Below are positions 37,637 to 45,815 of a stretch of DNA of 51,544 nucleotides, one piece after another (position 1 is the stretch's first letter; every line of letters starts with the position of its first letter). The notes beneath the pieces were generated by a model. It was not told the DNA's origin and did no database searches. It was given only the letters and a program-made list of their open reading frames with translations. Source of the stretch: Stenotrophomonas raiganjensis (SeqCode) (lineage in GTDB: Bacteria > Pseudomonadota > Gammaproteobacteria > Xanthomonadales > Xanthomonadaceae); contig NZ_JAUTXR010000096.1 of the NCBI RefSeq assembly GCF_030658505.1, positions 1 to 51,544 of the forward strand. Reading direction: 5' to 3'. The position numbers were made by a program, and so were the translations under genes.

Positions 37637-40279
37637 ATGTATTGGTTCAGCCGCCACCGGATGCTGTTGCTGACCCTTCTGGTGATGGTCGGCGGCACCG
37701 TGCTGTGCGCGGCAGCAGCAGGGCACTATGCCTGGCGGCGTGCGCTGGGCAGCGAGAGCAGCCAGGTGCAGCGCCAGCTGCAGCTGTACGGCCAGGGCCT
37801 GCAGCAACGCATCGACCGCTTCGGTACGCTGCCCCAGGTGCTGGCGCTTGACCCGGATCTTCTGCACGCACTGCGCGTGCCGCCCTCGCCCGCCGAACGC
37901 CAGCGGCTGAACCTCAAGCTGCAACGCGCCAATGAAGTCACCCGCGCCTCGACACTGACCCTGGTCGGCCACGACGGCGTGGCGGTCGCCGCCAGCAACT
38001 GGGACCAGCCGACCACCAACGTCGGCGAGAACTACAGTTACCGTCCCTACTACCGCCAGGCGCTGGCACACGGCCGCGGCCGTTTCTACGGCATCGGCAT
38101 GACCACCGGCGTCCCCGGCTACTACCTGTCGCAGGCCATCGAGGAAGATGGACAGCGGCTTGGCGTCGTGGTGATCAAGGTCGAGCTTTCAGCGCTGGAA
38201 CAGGAGTGGCTGAGCAGTCCGGACGTGGTGCTGGCCAGCGACGACCACGACGTGGTCTTCCTGGCCAACCGCGACAACTGGCGCTACCGCCTGCTGCGCC
38301 CGCTGGGCGCCGATGAGCGCCGCGAAATGCTGGACGCCCGCCAGTACGCCGACCGCACCCTGAAGCCACTGCGCGCACGCACCGAGGATGTACTGGCTGA
38401 CGGTGGCCGCATGGTGCGCCTGCTCGACCCCGCGCTGCCGCAGCCGATGTTGTGGCAGAGCCTGCCGCTGCCGGCCGAAGGCTGGAACCTGCATCTGCTG
38501 CACGATGCCGGTGCGGCCACCTCCGCTGGTCGCGCGGCCGCCCTCACCGGCGGTGCCGCATGGCTGGCGCTGGGCTTCCTGGTGCTGTTCGTGCAGCAGC
38601 GCCGGCGCCTGGCCAAGCACCGCCTGCGCAGCCGCCGCGAACTGGAGACGCTGCTCAAGCAGCATGCACAGGAACTGCGCACCGCACAGGATGGCCTGCT
38701 GCAGGCCGCCACCGATGCCGACAGCGGCCTCAGCCGCAGCCTGGAACATCTACCGCAGGGCGTGGTGGTGATCGACCGCGAACTGCGCCTGGTCGCGTGG
38801 AATTCGCGCTACCTGGAACTGTTCCGTTTTCCGGTGGATCTGGTGCGCGTCGGCCGGCCGATCGAGGAACTGTTCCGCTTCAACGCGCGCCGCGGCCTGC
38901 TCGGTCCCGGCCCGGTGGACGAGGCCATCGAGCGGCGCCTGAACCACCTGCGCAGCGGCCGCCCGCACATGCGCGAGAGTGAAAAAGACGATGGCACGGT
39001 GCTGGAGATCCGCGGCAATCCCCTGCCCGATGGCGGCTTCGTTACCAGCTACGCCGACATCACCAGCTACAAGAACGCTGCGCGTGAACTGCGCTCGCTG
39101 GCCGATGCGCTGGAACACCGCATCGCCGAGCGTACCCACGACTTGGACGAAGCACGCCGCGAAGCCGAACAGGCCAACCGCTACAAGACCCGCTTCGTGG
39201 CTTCGGCGGTGCACGACCTGCTGCAGCCGCTGAATGCCGCGCGCATGTTCGTCTCGGTGCTGCGCGGCAAGCTGAGCGACCCGGCGCAGCAGCAGACCAG
39301 CGACCATATCGATGCCGCGCTGGCCGCGCAGGATGCGATCCTCAACAGCCTGCTGGATATCGCGCGGCTGGAATCAGGCAGCCTGCCCACCCGCGTACAG
39401 GCATTCCGGCTGGGCCCCCTACTGCAGACGCTGGCGCGCGAGTTCGGCATCGCCGCGCAGTCACGCGGGCTGGTGGTGGACTGGGTCGATACCCATGCCG
39501 TGGTGGTCAGCGACGAAGCGCTGCTGCGCCGCATCCTGCAGAATTTCCTGTCCAATGCACTGCGCTACAGCGAGCGCGGCCGCGTGCTGCTTGGCTGCCG
39601 TCGCCGTGAAGGCATGCTGTGGATCGAAGTGCACGATCAGGGTCCCGGCATTCCCGATGCACTGCAGGGCGAGATCTTCGAGGAATTCCGCCGCCTGCAC
39701 GATGGCCAGCAGCGCGGCGCGGGTCTCGGCCTGGCGATCGTCGACCGCATCGGCCGCCTGCTGGGCCATCCGATCCGGCTGCGCTCGCAGCTGGGCCAGG
39801 GCAGCGTGTTCGCGGTAGGCGTGCCGTTCGGCGAAGCCAGCGCGATTCCGGCCACCGCGCCTGCGCCGGTACTGGCGCAGGAACCGGCTGCGGACAACCC
39901 GCTGCGTGGGCGCCGGGTGTGGGTGATCGACGACGATCCGCACGTGTGCGCGGCCAGCCGCGCGCTGCTGGAACGCTGGGGCTGCGAGGTGGCGCTGGCC
40001 GATGGCCCGCAGGCCGCCCTGCAACTGGCCAGTACCGGGACGGTGCCGGAGCTGGTGCTGCTGGATGTGCGCATGGGCGATCACCACGGGCCGGTACTGT
40101 ACGAGACGCTGGCGGAGCTGTGGCAGGCACGCCCGCCGGTGGTGCTGGTGACCGCCGAGCGCGATGCGGGATTGCGTGAGATGGCCGCCGGGCGCGGCTG
40201 GGGGATGATGGCCAAGCCGGTGAAGCCGCCGGCGCTGCGTGCGCTGATGAGCCAGTTGCTGATCCGCCATCGCGGATAG
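37637..40279 (+). CDS. Hybrid sensor histidine kinase (Cache-PAS-HisKA-HATPase-receiver)
   Basis: This 880-residue membrane sensor has TM1 at about 9-30 and TM2 near 300-320, which enclose a periplasmic double-Cache-like domain (VGENYSYRPYYRQALAHG is typical of DctB-like sensors). A PAS domain with SLEHLPQGVVVIDRELRLVA follows. The HisKA site is His526 in VASAVHDLLQPLNAARM, followed by the ATPase domain (NFLSNALRYSERG, GAGLGLAIVDRIG). A C-terminal receiver has Asp810. DctB-type Cache domains bind C4-dicarboxylates, which fits the dctA and porin neighbours. The kinase lacks a histidine phosphotransfer domain. It faces a NarL-type regulator. Confidence 0.9.
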   Translation: MYWFSRHRMLLLTLLVMVGGTVLCAAAAGHYAWRRALGSESSQVQRQLQLYGQGLQQRIDRFGTLPQVLALDPDLLHALRVPPSPAERQRLNLKLQRANEVTRASTLTLVGHDGVAVAASNWDQPTTNVGENYSYRPYYRQALAHGRGRFYGIGMTTGVPGYYLSQAIEEDGQRLGVVVIKVELSALEQEWLSSPDVVLASDDHDVVFLANRDNWRYRLLRPLGADERREMLDARQYADRTLKPLRARTEDVLADGGRMVRLLDPALPQPMLWQSLPLPAEGWNLHLLHDAGAATSAGRAAALTGGAAWLALGFLVLFVQQRRRLAKHRLRSRRELETLLKQHAQELRTAQDGLLQAATDADSGLSRSLEHLPQGVVVIDRELRLVAWNSRYLELFRFPVDLVRVGRPIEELFRFNARRGLLGPGPVDEAIERRLNHLRSGRPHMRESEKDDGTVLEIRGNPLPDGGFVTSYADITSYKNAARELRSLADALEHRIAERTHDLDEARREAEQANRYKTRFVASAVHDLLQPLNAARMFVSVLRGKLSDPAQQQTSDHIDAALAAQDAILNSLLDIARLESGSLPTRVQAFRLGPLLQTLAREFGIAAQSRGLVVDWVDTHAVVVSDEALLRRILQNFLSNALRYSERGRVLLGCRRREGMLWIEVHDQGPGIPDALQGEIFEEFRRLHDGQQRGAGLGLAIVDRIGRLLGHPIRLRSQLGQGSVFAVGVPFGEASAIPATAPAPVLAQEPAADNPLRGRRVWVIDDDPHVCAASRALLERWGCEVALADGPQAALQLASTGTVPELVLLDVRMGDHHGPVLYETLAELWQARPPVVLVTAERDAGLREMAAGRGWGMMAKPVKPPALRALMSQLLIRHRG

Positions 40280-40280
40280 T

Positions 40281-40518
40281 TTCCAGCCAACGGCGCAGCC
40301 CCTCGTGGGTGTTGGTTGATCGCGGAAAGCCGGGCTACTGAGGGCTGGCCGGGTGGGTGGGTACTGCGGGGACGCCGTGAACCCGTCCATGGGGGCTTGG
40401 CCGCGGCATCCATACCGCGGACACCCCGCACTACCCACCCAACCCGACCGGCCCACTCGCAGCTTCTGCTTTCAACGCCCCCCAACCCACCCACGAGGGG
40501 CTACGCCGTTGGCTGGAA
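40281..40518. repeat. Long palindromic intergenic element, copy A
   Basis: Outer arms of 31 bases (40281-40311 and 40488-40518) are complementary with one mismatch. An inner imperfect arm pair lies at about 40343-40371 and 40424-40453. The core includes ACGCCGTGAACCC (40372-40384). The element fills the whole gap between the two TAG stops of the convergent kinase and regulator genes. The core recurs at 51174-51186 in copy B. It has no open reading frame. Confidence 0.8.
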
Positions 40519-41175
40519 CTACAGCCCGGCACCGGCACCGGCGTCGCCTTCCGGCTCCAGCGCCTTCACCAGCACCGCGGCCTGCGTTCGGCTATGGCAC
40601 TCGAGCTTCTTCAGGATCGCGGTGACGTGCACCTTCACCGTGTTCTCGGCCAACCCCAGCGTATAGGCGATCTGCTTGTTGAGCAGGCCATCGGCCAGGC
40701 ACAGCAGCACGCGGAACTGCTGCGGGGTCAGCTGGGCCAGGCGGCTGGCCAGCAGCGCATCGGCCTCCGAGCGTTCGGCGGCCATCGCCGGGAACCACAG
40801 GCCGCCATCGAGCACCGCCTGCACCGCCTCGCCGATGGTCTCGGCCGGGGCCGACTTCGGAATGAACCCGGCGGCACCGAACTGCTGGGCGCGGCGGATC
40901 ACACGGGGATGGTCGTTGGACGAGAGGATCACCACCGGGATGTCCGGATGCGAGCCGCGCACGTGCAGCAGCGCGGAAAAGCCGTGCGCACCAGGCATGG
41001 TCAGGTCGAGCAGCACCAGGTCCACGTCCGGGTATGCATCCAGCGCCTCGGCCAGCGCGTCGGCGCTGGCAACCTCGCGCACCTGTGCCAACGGCAGGCT
41101 CTGCCTCAGGGACTGCACCACCGCCGAACGCAGCAGCGGGTGGTCGTCGGCGATCAGGATGGTGTATTCGCTCAT
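40519..41175 (-). CDS. NarL/LuxR-family response regulator
   Basis: This 218-residue protein has a receiver domain (IADDHPLLRSAVVQSL; phosphoacceptor Asp57 in LVLLDLTMPG; Lys in GAAGFIPKSAP) and a C-terminal LuxR helix-turn-helix (LTPQQFRVLLCLADGLLNKQ, then LGLAENTVKVHVTAIL). I chose ATG 41175 over the GTG two codons upstream. It is convergent with the hybrid kinase, its probable partner, and so would control dctA, the porin or both. The pairing is inferred from position. Confidence 0.9.
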   Translation of the reverse strand: MSEYTILIADDHPLLRSAVVQSLRQSLPLAQVREVASADALAEALDAYPDVDLVLLDLTMPGAHGFSALLHVRGSHPDIPVVILSSNDHPRVIRRAQQFGAAGFIPKSAPAETIGEAVQAVLDGGLWFPAMAAERSEADALLASRLAQLTPQQFRVLLCLADGLLNKQIAYTLGLAENTVKVHVTAILKKLECHSRTQAAVLVKALEPEGDAGAGAGL

Positions 41176-41206
41176 GCCCACATTGTACGGGCAGCAAACC
41201 GCATCC

Positions 41207-41228
41207 GCCGGGCATGGCCCGGCGCTAC
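41207..41228 (-). repeat. SMAG repeat
   Basis: A single inverted unit with GCCGGGC/GCCCGGC arms ends in CTAC (GTAG on the minus strand). It lies between the response regulator start and the end of the binding-protein gene. Confidence 0.75.
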
Positions 41229-41235
41229 CAGCACA

Positions 41236-42291
41236 TCAGCGCCCCGCCGGCTCCACGCTGCTGCGCCAGGCATCGAGGAACTGGCGGCGCTTGAGCGCAT
41301 CGAGGTAGACCAGCAGGCCCGGGCCCAGCTGGATCGGACGACGGCTACGACCCGGTGCGTCTTCGCCCCGTGCGCTGCCGGTCACGATCGGCATCAGCCG
41401 CGCCTCGCGCGACAGCACCTGCTGGCCGCGTGGCGACAGCAGGTAGTCGAGGAAGCGCCGGGCTTCTTCCGGGTGCGGACCGGTGCGCGGAATCACTGCG
41501 GTGCGCAGCACCACCAGCGTGTAGTCCTCGGGCTCGACGATGGCCAGTGGCGCGCCGGCATCGACGCGGGCCTGTGCGTAGGAGCCGAGCACGTTGTAGA
41601 CCAGCGACAATTGGCCGTTGGCCACCTGGTCCAGCAGCACGCCGGTGCGCTCTTCGCGCACCACCTCGTTGTCGCCAAGCGCTCCCAGCAGCGCGCCCGC
41701 GATGCTGCCGCGCTGCGCGTCCTGGGTCGCCAGCAGGTAGCCCACACTGCTGCGCTCGATGTCATAGGTGCCGACCTTGCCCCGCAGGGGTGCGCCTTCG
41801 GCGCGCAACCTGTCCAGAAGTTGCCGACGCGTGTGCGGGACCTTCGCAGCCGAAAGTGCGCGGGTGTTGTAGACCATCACTACCGGCTCGTAGCTGATGC
41901 CGAATGCCTCGTTGCGCCACTGCGCCCAGGCCGGCAGCGCAGCGGTCTGCGCCGAGCGGTGCGGCAGCGCATGGCCATCGTTGACCAGCTTGGTCTGCAG
42001 GTCCATGCCACTGGAGATCAGCAGGTCCGGCGACGCTGGTCCGGCGCGGTCGTGCAGGTAGCGCGCGTACAGGTCCTGGGTGATGATGTCCTCGTACACC
42101 ACCTCGGTGCCGGGGTGCAGGCGCTGGTAGTCGGCGATGACCACCGCGAACACTTCGATGTCGGTGGTGCCGTGGATGCGCAGCTGCGCCGTGGCCGCCC
42201 CCTTCGCCGGAAAGCGGCGCACGTCGCCAGGCGCGGCCAACACCGGCAGGGCCAGCAGCAGGGCAATGGCCGTGGCAAACAGGCGGATCAT
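41236..42291 (-). CDS. Periplasmic substrate-binding protein linked to TctDE
   Basis: This 351-residue ABC-type extracellular solute-binding protein has a signal peptide (MIRLFATAIALLLALPVLAA). The fold is that of iron/tricarboxylate-type binding proteins (HGTTDIEVFAVVIADYQRL, DLLISSGMDLQTKLVNDG, RRFLDYLLSPRGQQVLSREA). Its ATG overlaps the stop of the TctE-like kinase by 4 bases, so the two are translated together. No ABC permease or ATPase lies nearby. It may therefore present ligand to the kinase rather than feed a transporter. That role is inference. Confidence 0.82.
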   Translation of the reverse strand: MIRLFATAIALLLALPVLAAPGDVRRFPAKGAATAQLRIHGTTDIEVFAVVIADYQRLHPGTEVVYEDIITQDLYARYLHDRAGPASPDLLISSGMDLQTKLVNDGHALPHRSAQTAALPAWAQWRNEAFGISYEPVVMVYNTRALSAAKVPHTRRQLLDRLRAEGAPLRGKVGTYDIERSSVGYLLATQDAQRGSIAGALLGALGDNEVVREERTGVLLDQVANGQLSLVYNVLGSYAQARVDAGAPLAIVEPEDYTLVVLRTAVIPRTGPHPEEARRFLDYLLSPRGQQVLSREARLMPIVTGSARGEDAPGRSRRPIQLGPGLLVYLDALKRRQFLDAWRSSVEPAGR

Positions 42292-43679
42292 GAGCTGCTC
42301 CGGGGCAGGCGGATGGTGGCGATCAGCCCGCCCTGCGGGCGGTTGCTCAGATCAATGCGCCCGCCATGACTGTCGATCACCCGCTTGACGATGGCCAGGC
42401 CCAGCCCGGCGCCACCTGAGGGCGCGCCTTCGCCACGGGCGAAGCGCTCGAATACGCGCTCGGCATCGGCGGGGGCGATGCCTGCGCCGTGATCGGCAAT
42501 GGTCAGCACCGCCTGTCCACCGTCCACGGTCAACGCGATCTGCAACGGGCCGTCACCGCCGTACTTGAGCGCGTTGTCGACCAGGTTCTTGATCGCCTCG
42601 CGCAGCAGCAGCGCATCACCGTGCACCTGTACCGGCTCGGCGGTCATCGCCAGTTGTACGCGCGGTGCCGGGCCGGCCTGCGGCAGCGCTTCATGCAGGG
42701 CCTGGTGCACGGTCTCGGCCAGATCCACCGCAGCAAAGCGCTGCAGGTGCGAACGATGGATCACGCTGGCATCGCTGAGCAGCTGGTTGAGCAATCGGCT
42801 CATATGCGTGGCGTTGCGCTCGATCGCCTGCAGGCTGCGCCGCATGTCCTCCGGATCGTCATCATCCAGCGCCAGCTGTGCCTGCGCGCGCAGCGCGGCC
42901 AGTGGCGTGCGCATCTGGTGCGCGGCCTCGGCCATGAACGCGCGCAGCGTCTCGTTGCTGCTGGACAGTCGTTCCATGAAGCGGTTCAACGCCGCCACCA
43001 TCTGGTCCATCTCGCGCGGCACGCGCGCATCCAGCGGTTTCAGATCGGACGGCTCGCGGCGCGACAGCTCGCGTTCCACCCGCACCAATGGCCGGAACGC
43101 GCGATGCACGCCAAAGGCCACCAGCGCCAGCAGCAGCCCGGACAGCACACCGATCGCCAGCAATGCACGGTTGACCATGTCCTGCGCAACCGCTTCACGT
43201 GCACGCCGGGTCTGGCCGACCTGCACCTGCACCTCGCCCTGCGCCGACGCGGCGGCGAAACTGCGGCCGACCACCACGAAGCGCACGGTCTCGCCGCTGT
43301 ACGCCGCATCAAACAGCTGCGGTTGCGTGCCGGGCCGGCGCGGTGGCGCCGGCAGGTCGCCGTAGCCGGTGATCAGGTTGCCGCGACTGTCGGCGACCCG
43401 ATAGAACACACGGTCCTCCGGAGCCATCGCCAGCAGGTCCAGCGCGGCATAGGGCAGATCGACCTGCCATTGGCCATCGACCAGGGCCACCGAATCGGCA
43501 ATGGACAACGCCGAGGACACCAGCAGGTGATCGTAGGAACGGTTGGCGGCGCGCTGGCCATAGCCGCGCGCGGCAAACAGCAGGGCCACCGCGAACACCG
43601 CCAGCAACGCGCCAAGATAGAGCAGCAACGTGCGCCGCAGCGAGCCCGGTGCGGCATTCGCGGTACGCGCGTCAGCCAT
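42288..43679 (-). CDS. tctE: Sensor histidine kinase, TctE type
   Basis: This 463-residue inner-membrane kinase has TM1 (LLLYLGALLAVFAVALLFAA), a periplasmic 2CSK_N-type domain and TM2 (LLAIGVLSGLLLALVAFGV). HAMP is followed by HisKA with His254 in AEAAHQMRTPLAALRAQ. The ATPase domain has NLVDNALKYGG and GGAGLGLAIVKRVIDSHGG. This is the architecture of TctE, the sensor for tricarboxylates. The ATG 43679 start overlaps the response-regulator stop by 8 bases, and its own stop overlaps the binding-protein gene, giving a tight three-gene operon. Confidence 0.9.
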   Translation of the reverse strand: MADARTANAAPGSLRRTLLLYLGALLAVFAVALLFAARGYGQRAANRSYDHLLVSSALSIADSVALVDGQWQVDLPYAALDLLAMAPEDRVFYRVADSRGNLITGYGDLPAPPRRPGTQPQLFDAAYSGETVRFVVVGRSFAAASAQGEVQVQVGQTRRAREAVAQDMVNRALLAIGVLSGLLLALVAFGVHRAFRPLVRVERELSRREPSDLKPLDARVPREMDQMVAALNRFMERLSSSNETLRAFMAEAAHQMRTPLAALRAQAQLALDDDDPEDMRRSLQAIERNATHMSRLLNQLLSDASVIHRSHLQRFAAVDLAETVHQALHEALPQAGPAPRVQLAMTAEPVQVHGDALLLREAIKNLVDNALKYGGDGPLQIALTVDGGQAVLTIADHGAGIAPADAERVFERFARGEGAPSGGAGLGLAIVKRVIDSHGGRIDLSNRPQGGLIATIRLPRSSS

Positions 43680-44361
43680 CGGCGTCGGCGCTGCCGTCAC
43701 TGGCTTCCAGCAGGTAGCCAACGCCGCGCACCGTGGTGATGCGCAGCGGTGCGCCTGCCAGCTTCTTTCTCAGGCGACCGACATACAGCTCGATGGCATT
43801 CGGGCCGGCTTCGTCGTCGAAGCCGAACAGGCCGTTGCCGATTTCGTCCTTCCCAACCACCTGGCCAATGCGCCCGACCAGGATTTCCAGCAACCGATAT
43901 TCGCGGTTGGGCAGTTCGATCGGTTCACCGTCGAGGCTGACCCGGTGCGCGGCGTTATCGAACTGGAAGCCGCCGATCTGCACCACTTCGCTGGCCTGCC
44001 CACGCGCACGCCGCAGCAGCACGCGGCAGCGCGCTTCGAACTCGCGGAAATCGAACGGTTTGCCCAGGTAGTCGTCGGCGCCGACATCCAGCGCCTGCAC
44101 ACGGTCTTCGATGCCATCGCGCGCGGTCAGCATCAGCACTGGCGTGCTGTCGCCGCGCTCGCGCATGCCGGCCAGCACGCGCAGGCCATCGAGCTTGGGC
44201 AGGCCGATATCCAGCACCACCAGGTCGAAGCTCTGGTAGCGCAGCACGCTGGCCGCCGCCAGGCCATCGGCCTGCCAGTCCACGGCATGCCCACTGCGGC
44301 GCATGCGGCGGATGATCGCATCGGCCAGATCCGGGTTGTCTTCGACCAGCAGCAGGCGCAT
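43672..44361 (-). CDS. tctD: OmpR-family response regulator, TctD type
   Basis: This 229-residue regulator has a receiver domain (LLLVEDNPDLADAIIRRM; phosphoacceptor Asp51 in DLVVLDIGLPKLDG; Lys in DDYLGKPFDFREFE) and a C-terminal winged helix (ELPNREYRLLEILVGR, ELYVGRLRKKL, ITTVRGVGYLLE). I chose ATG 44361; a GTG two codons earlier is possible. Neither has a visible Shine-Dalgarno. It is the first gene of tctD-tctE-binding protein and divergent from the porin-citrate transporter operon, which it presumably activates. Confidence 0.9.
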   Translation of the reverse strand: MRLLLVEDNPDLADAIIRRMRRSGHAVDWQADGLAAASVLRYQSFDLVVLDIGLPKLDGLRVLAGMRERGDSTPVLMLTARDGIEDRVQALDVGADDYLGKPFDFREFEARCRVLLRRARGQASEVVQIGGFQFDNAAHRVSLDGEPIELPNREYRLLEILVGRIGQVVGKDEIGNGLFGFDDEAGPNAIELYVGRLRKKLAGAPLRITTVRGVGYLLEASDGSADADG

Positions 44362-44567
44362 GGGCACACGGGTGGGAGGGGAAACGAATGCTACCGCATG
44401 CCGCCGCCGCGCTTGCCGGGCGTGGCCCAGTGAGCGCAGCGGCCGGTTTTACGCTGCACCGCACAAACCGTTGACAGGACGATGACAGCTTGCCCGACCC
44501 AGACTGCGGCCGCGCACCGTCCGGTGCCCACGATTGCCGCGCGCCTGGCGCGCACCTGGGAGGGTTT

Positions 44568-45743
44568 GTGGAATTCACGTTTGCCTGGCGGCGTCCTGCC
44601 GCCATGATGGCGCTGGCTGCCCTGTCGGCGCCGGCCTTCGCTGCCGAAGACGACCGTCCGGTCACCGCTACCCTGGGGGGCCGCCTGCACCTGGACTTCG
44701 CCACCTTCGACAACGACAACCGCGGTACCCCGAACAAGGACGACACCGAAATCCGTCGTGCTTGGGTTGACCTGTCCGGCAAGTTCTTCGTGGTCGACTA
44801 CAAGCTGGAGGCCGATTTCTCCGGCGACCGCGTCGAGGCCAAGGACGTCTACCTGGCGCGCAGCTTCGGCAAGGCTGGCAAGCTCACCGTTGGCCAGTTC
44901 AAGCAGTACTTCTCGCTGGATGACCGCACCAGCTCCAACTACGGCAGCTTCCTGGAGCGCGGCAATGCCGGCACCACGCTGGCGCCACTGTACCGCCTGG
45001 GCGCGTCGTGGCAGGCCAATCCGGGTGACTTCACCTGGGCCGCCAGCATCTACAGCCTGGAAAGCATCGACGCCTGGCAGGTGAAGGGGCGTGCTGCCGG
45101 TGGCCGTGTCACCTGGGCGCCCTCGCCCGCCGATGGCGACGTGCTGCACCTGGGCCTGTCGCTGGCCCGCGAGGCCTATGACAACCCGGGCGCGAACGGC
45201 GTTCCGGGCCTGAAGATCCGCCCGCGCCCGGCCGGCCACCTGTCCGACAACAGCCGCCTGACCCTGGTCGACTTCTCCGCCGGCCGCGATACCGACGTCA
45301 ACAAGTGGTCGCTGGAATACGCGCAGGTGCGCGGCCCGCTGTCGTGGCAGGGCGAATTCAGTGGCGCCACCTTCGATGACGGCGCCCAGCGTGGCGACGT
45401 GATGGCGGCCTACGGCATGCTCAGCTGGTTCGTCACCGGCGAAAGCCGCGCCTACGACCGCAAGACCGGTCGATTTGCTCGGGTGAAGGACATCCGCCAC
45501 AAGGCCGGTGCCTTCGAAGTGGCGCTGCGCTACGACCAGATGTGGGGTGCGCAGCACCTCGATGGCGCGCCGGACCTGCGCCGTGGCAGCACCGAAGCGT
45601 GGACGCTGGGCGGCAACTGGTACCTGCGCGACAACCTGCGCTTCATGCTCAACGTTATCGAAAGCCGCAACCGCGACCGCTTGGCCGGGGTCACGGTGGA
45701 CCGCACGCGCGCGGTCACCGGTCGCCTGCAGTACGACTTCTAA
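44568..45743 (+). CDS. OprP/OprO-type outer-membrane porin (tricarboxylate locus)
   Basis: This 391-residue porin starts at GTG 44568 with GGGAGGG upstream. The signal peptide contains RRPAAMMALAALSAPAFA and the C-terminal barrel ending is TGRLQYDF. ATLGGRLHLDFATFDNDN and LTVGQFKQYFSLDDRTSSN are typical of the phosphate-selective O/P family. It heads an operon with the citrate transporter and is divergent from tctDE. It is probably an anion porin for citrate or similar acids, parallel to OpdH in Pseudomonas, which belongs to a different porin family. Confidence 0.88.
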   Translation: MEFTFAWRRPAAMMALAALSAPAFAAEDDRPVTATLGGRLHLDFATFDNDNRGTPNKDDTEIRRAWVDLSGKFFVVDYKLEADFSGDRVEAKDVYLARSFGKAGKLTVGQFKQYFSLDDRTSSNYGSFLERGNAGTTLAPLYRLGASWQANPGDFTWAASIYSLESIDAWQVKGRAAGGRVTWAPSPADGDVLHLGLSLAREAYDNPGANGVPGLKIRPRPAGHLSDNSRLTLVDFSAGRDTDVNKWSLEYAQVRGPLSWQGEFSGATFDDGAQRGDVMAAYGMLSWFVTGESRAYDRKTGRFARVKDIRHKAGAFEVALRYDQMWGAQHLDGAPDLRRGSTEAWTLGGNWYLRDNLRFMLNVIESRNRDRLAGVTVDRTRAVTGRLQYDF

Positions 45744-45815
45744 GCCCGGCATCCCGGGCACGCCGCCCGGCCCCCTTCCACTCCCACACGTCCTGTTTTC
45801 GCAAGGAGTCCGCAG

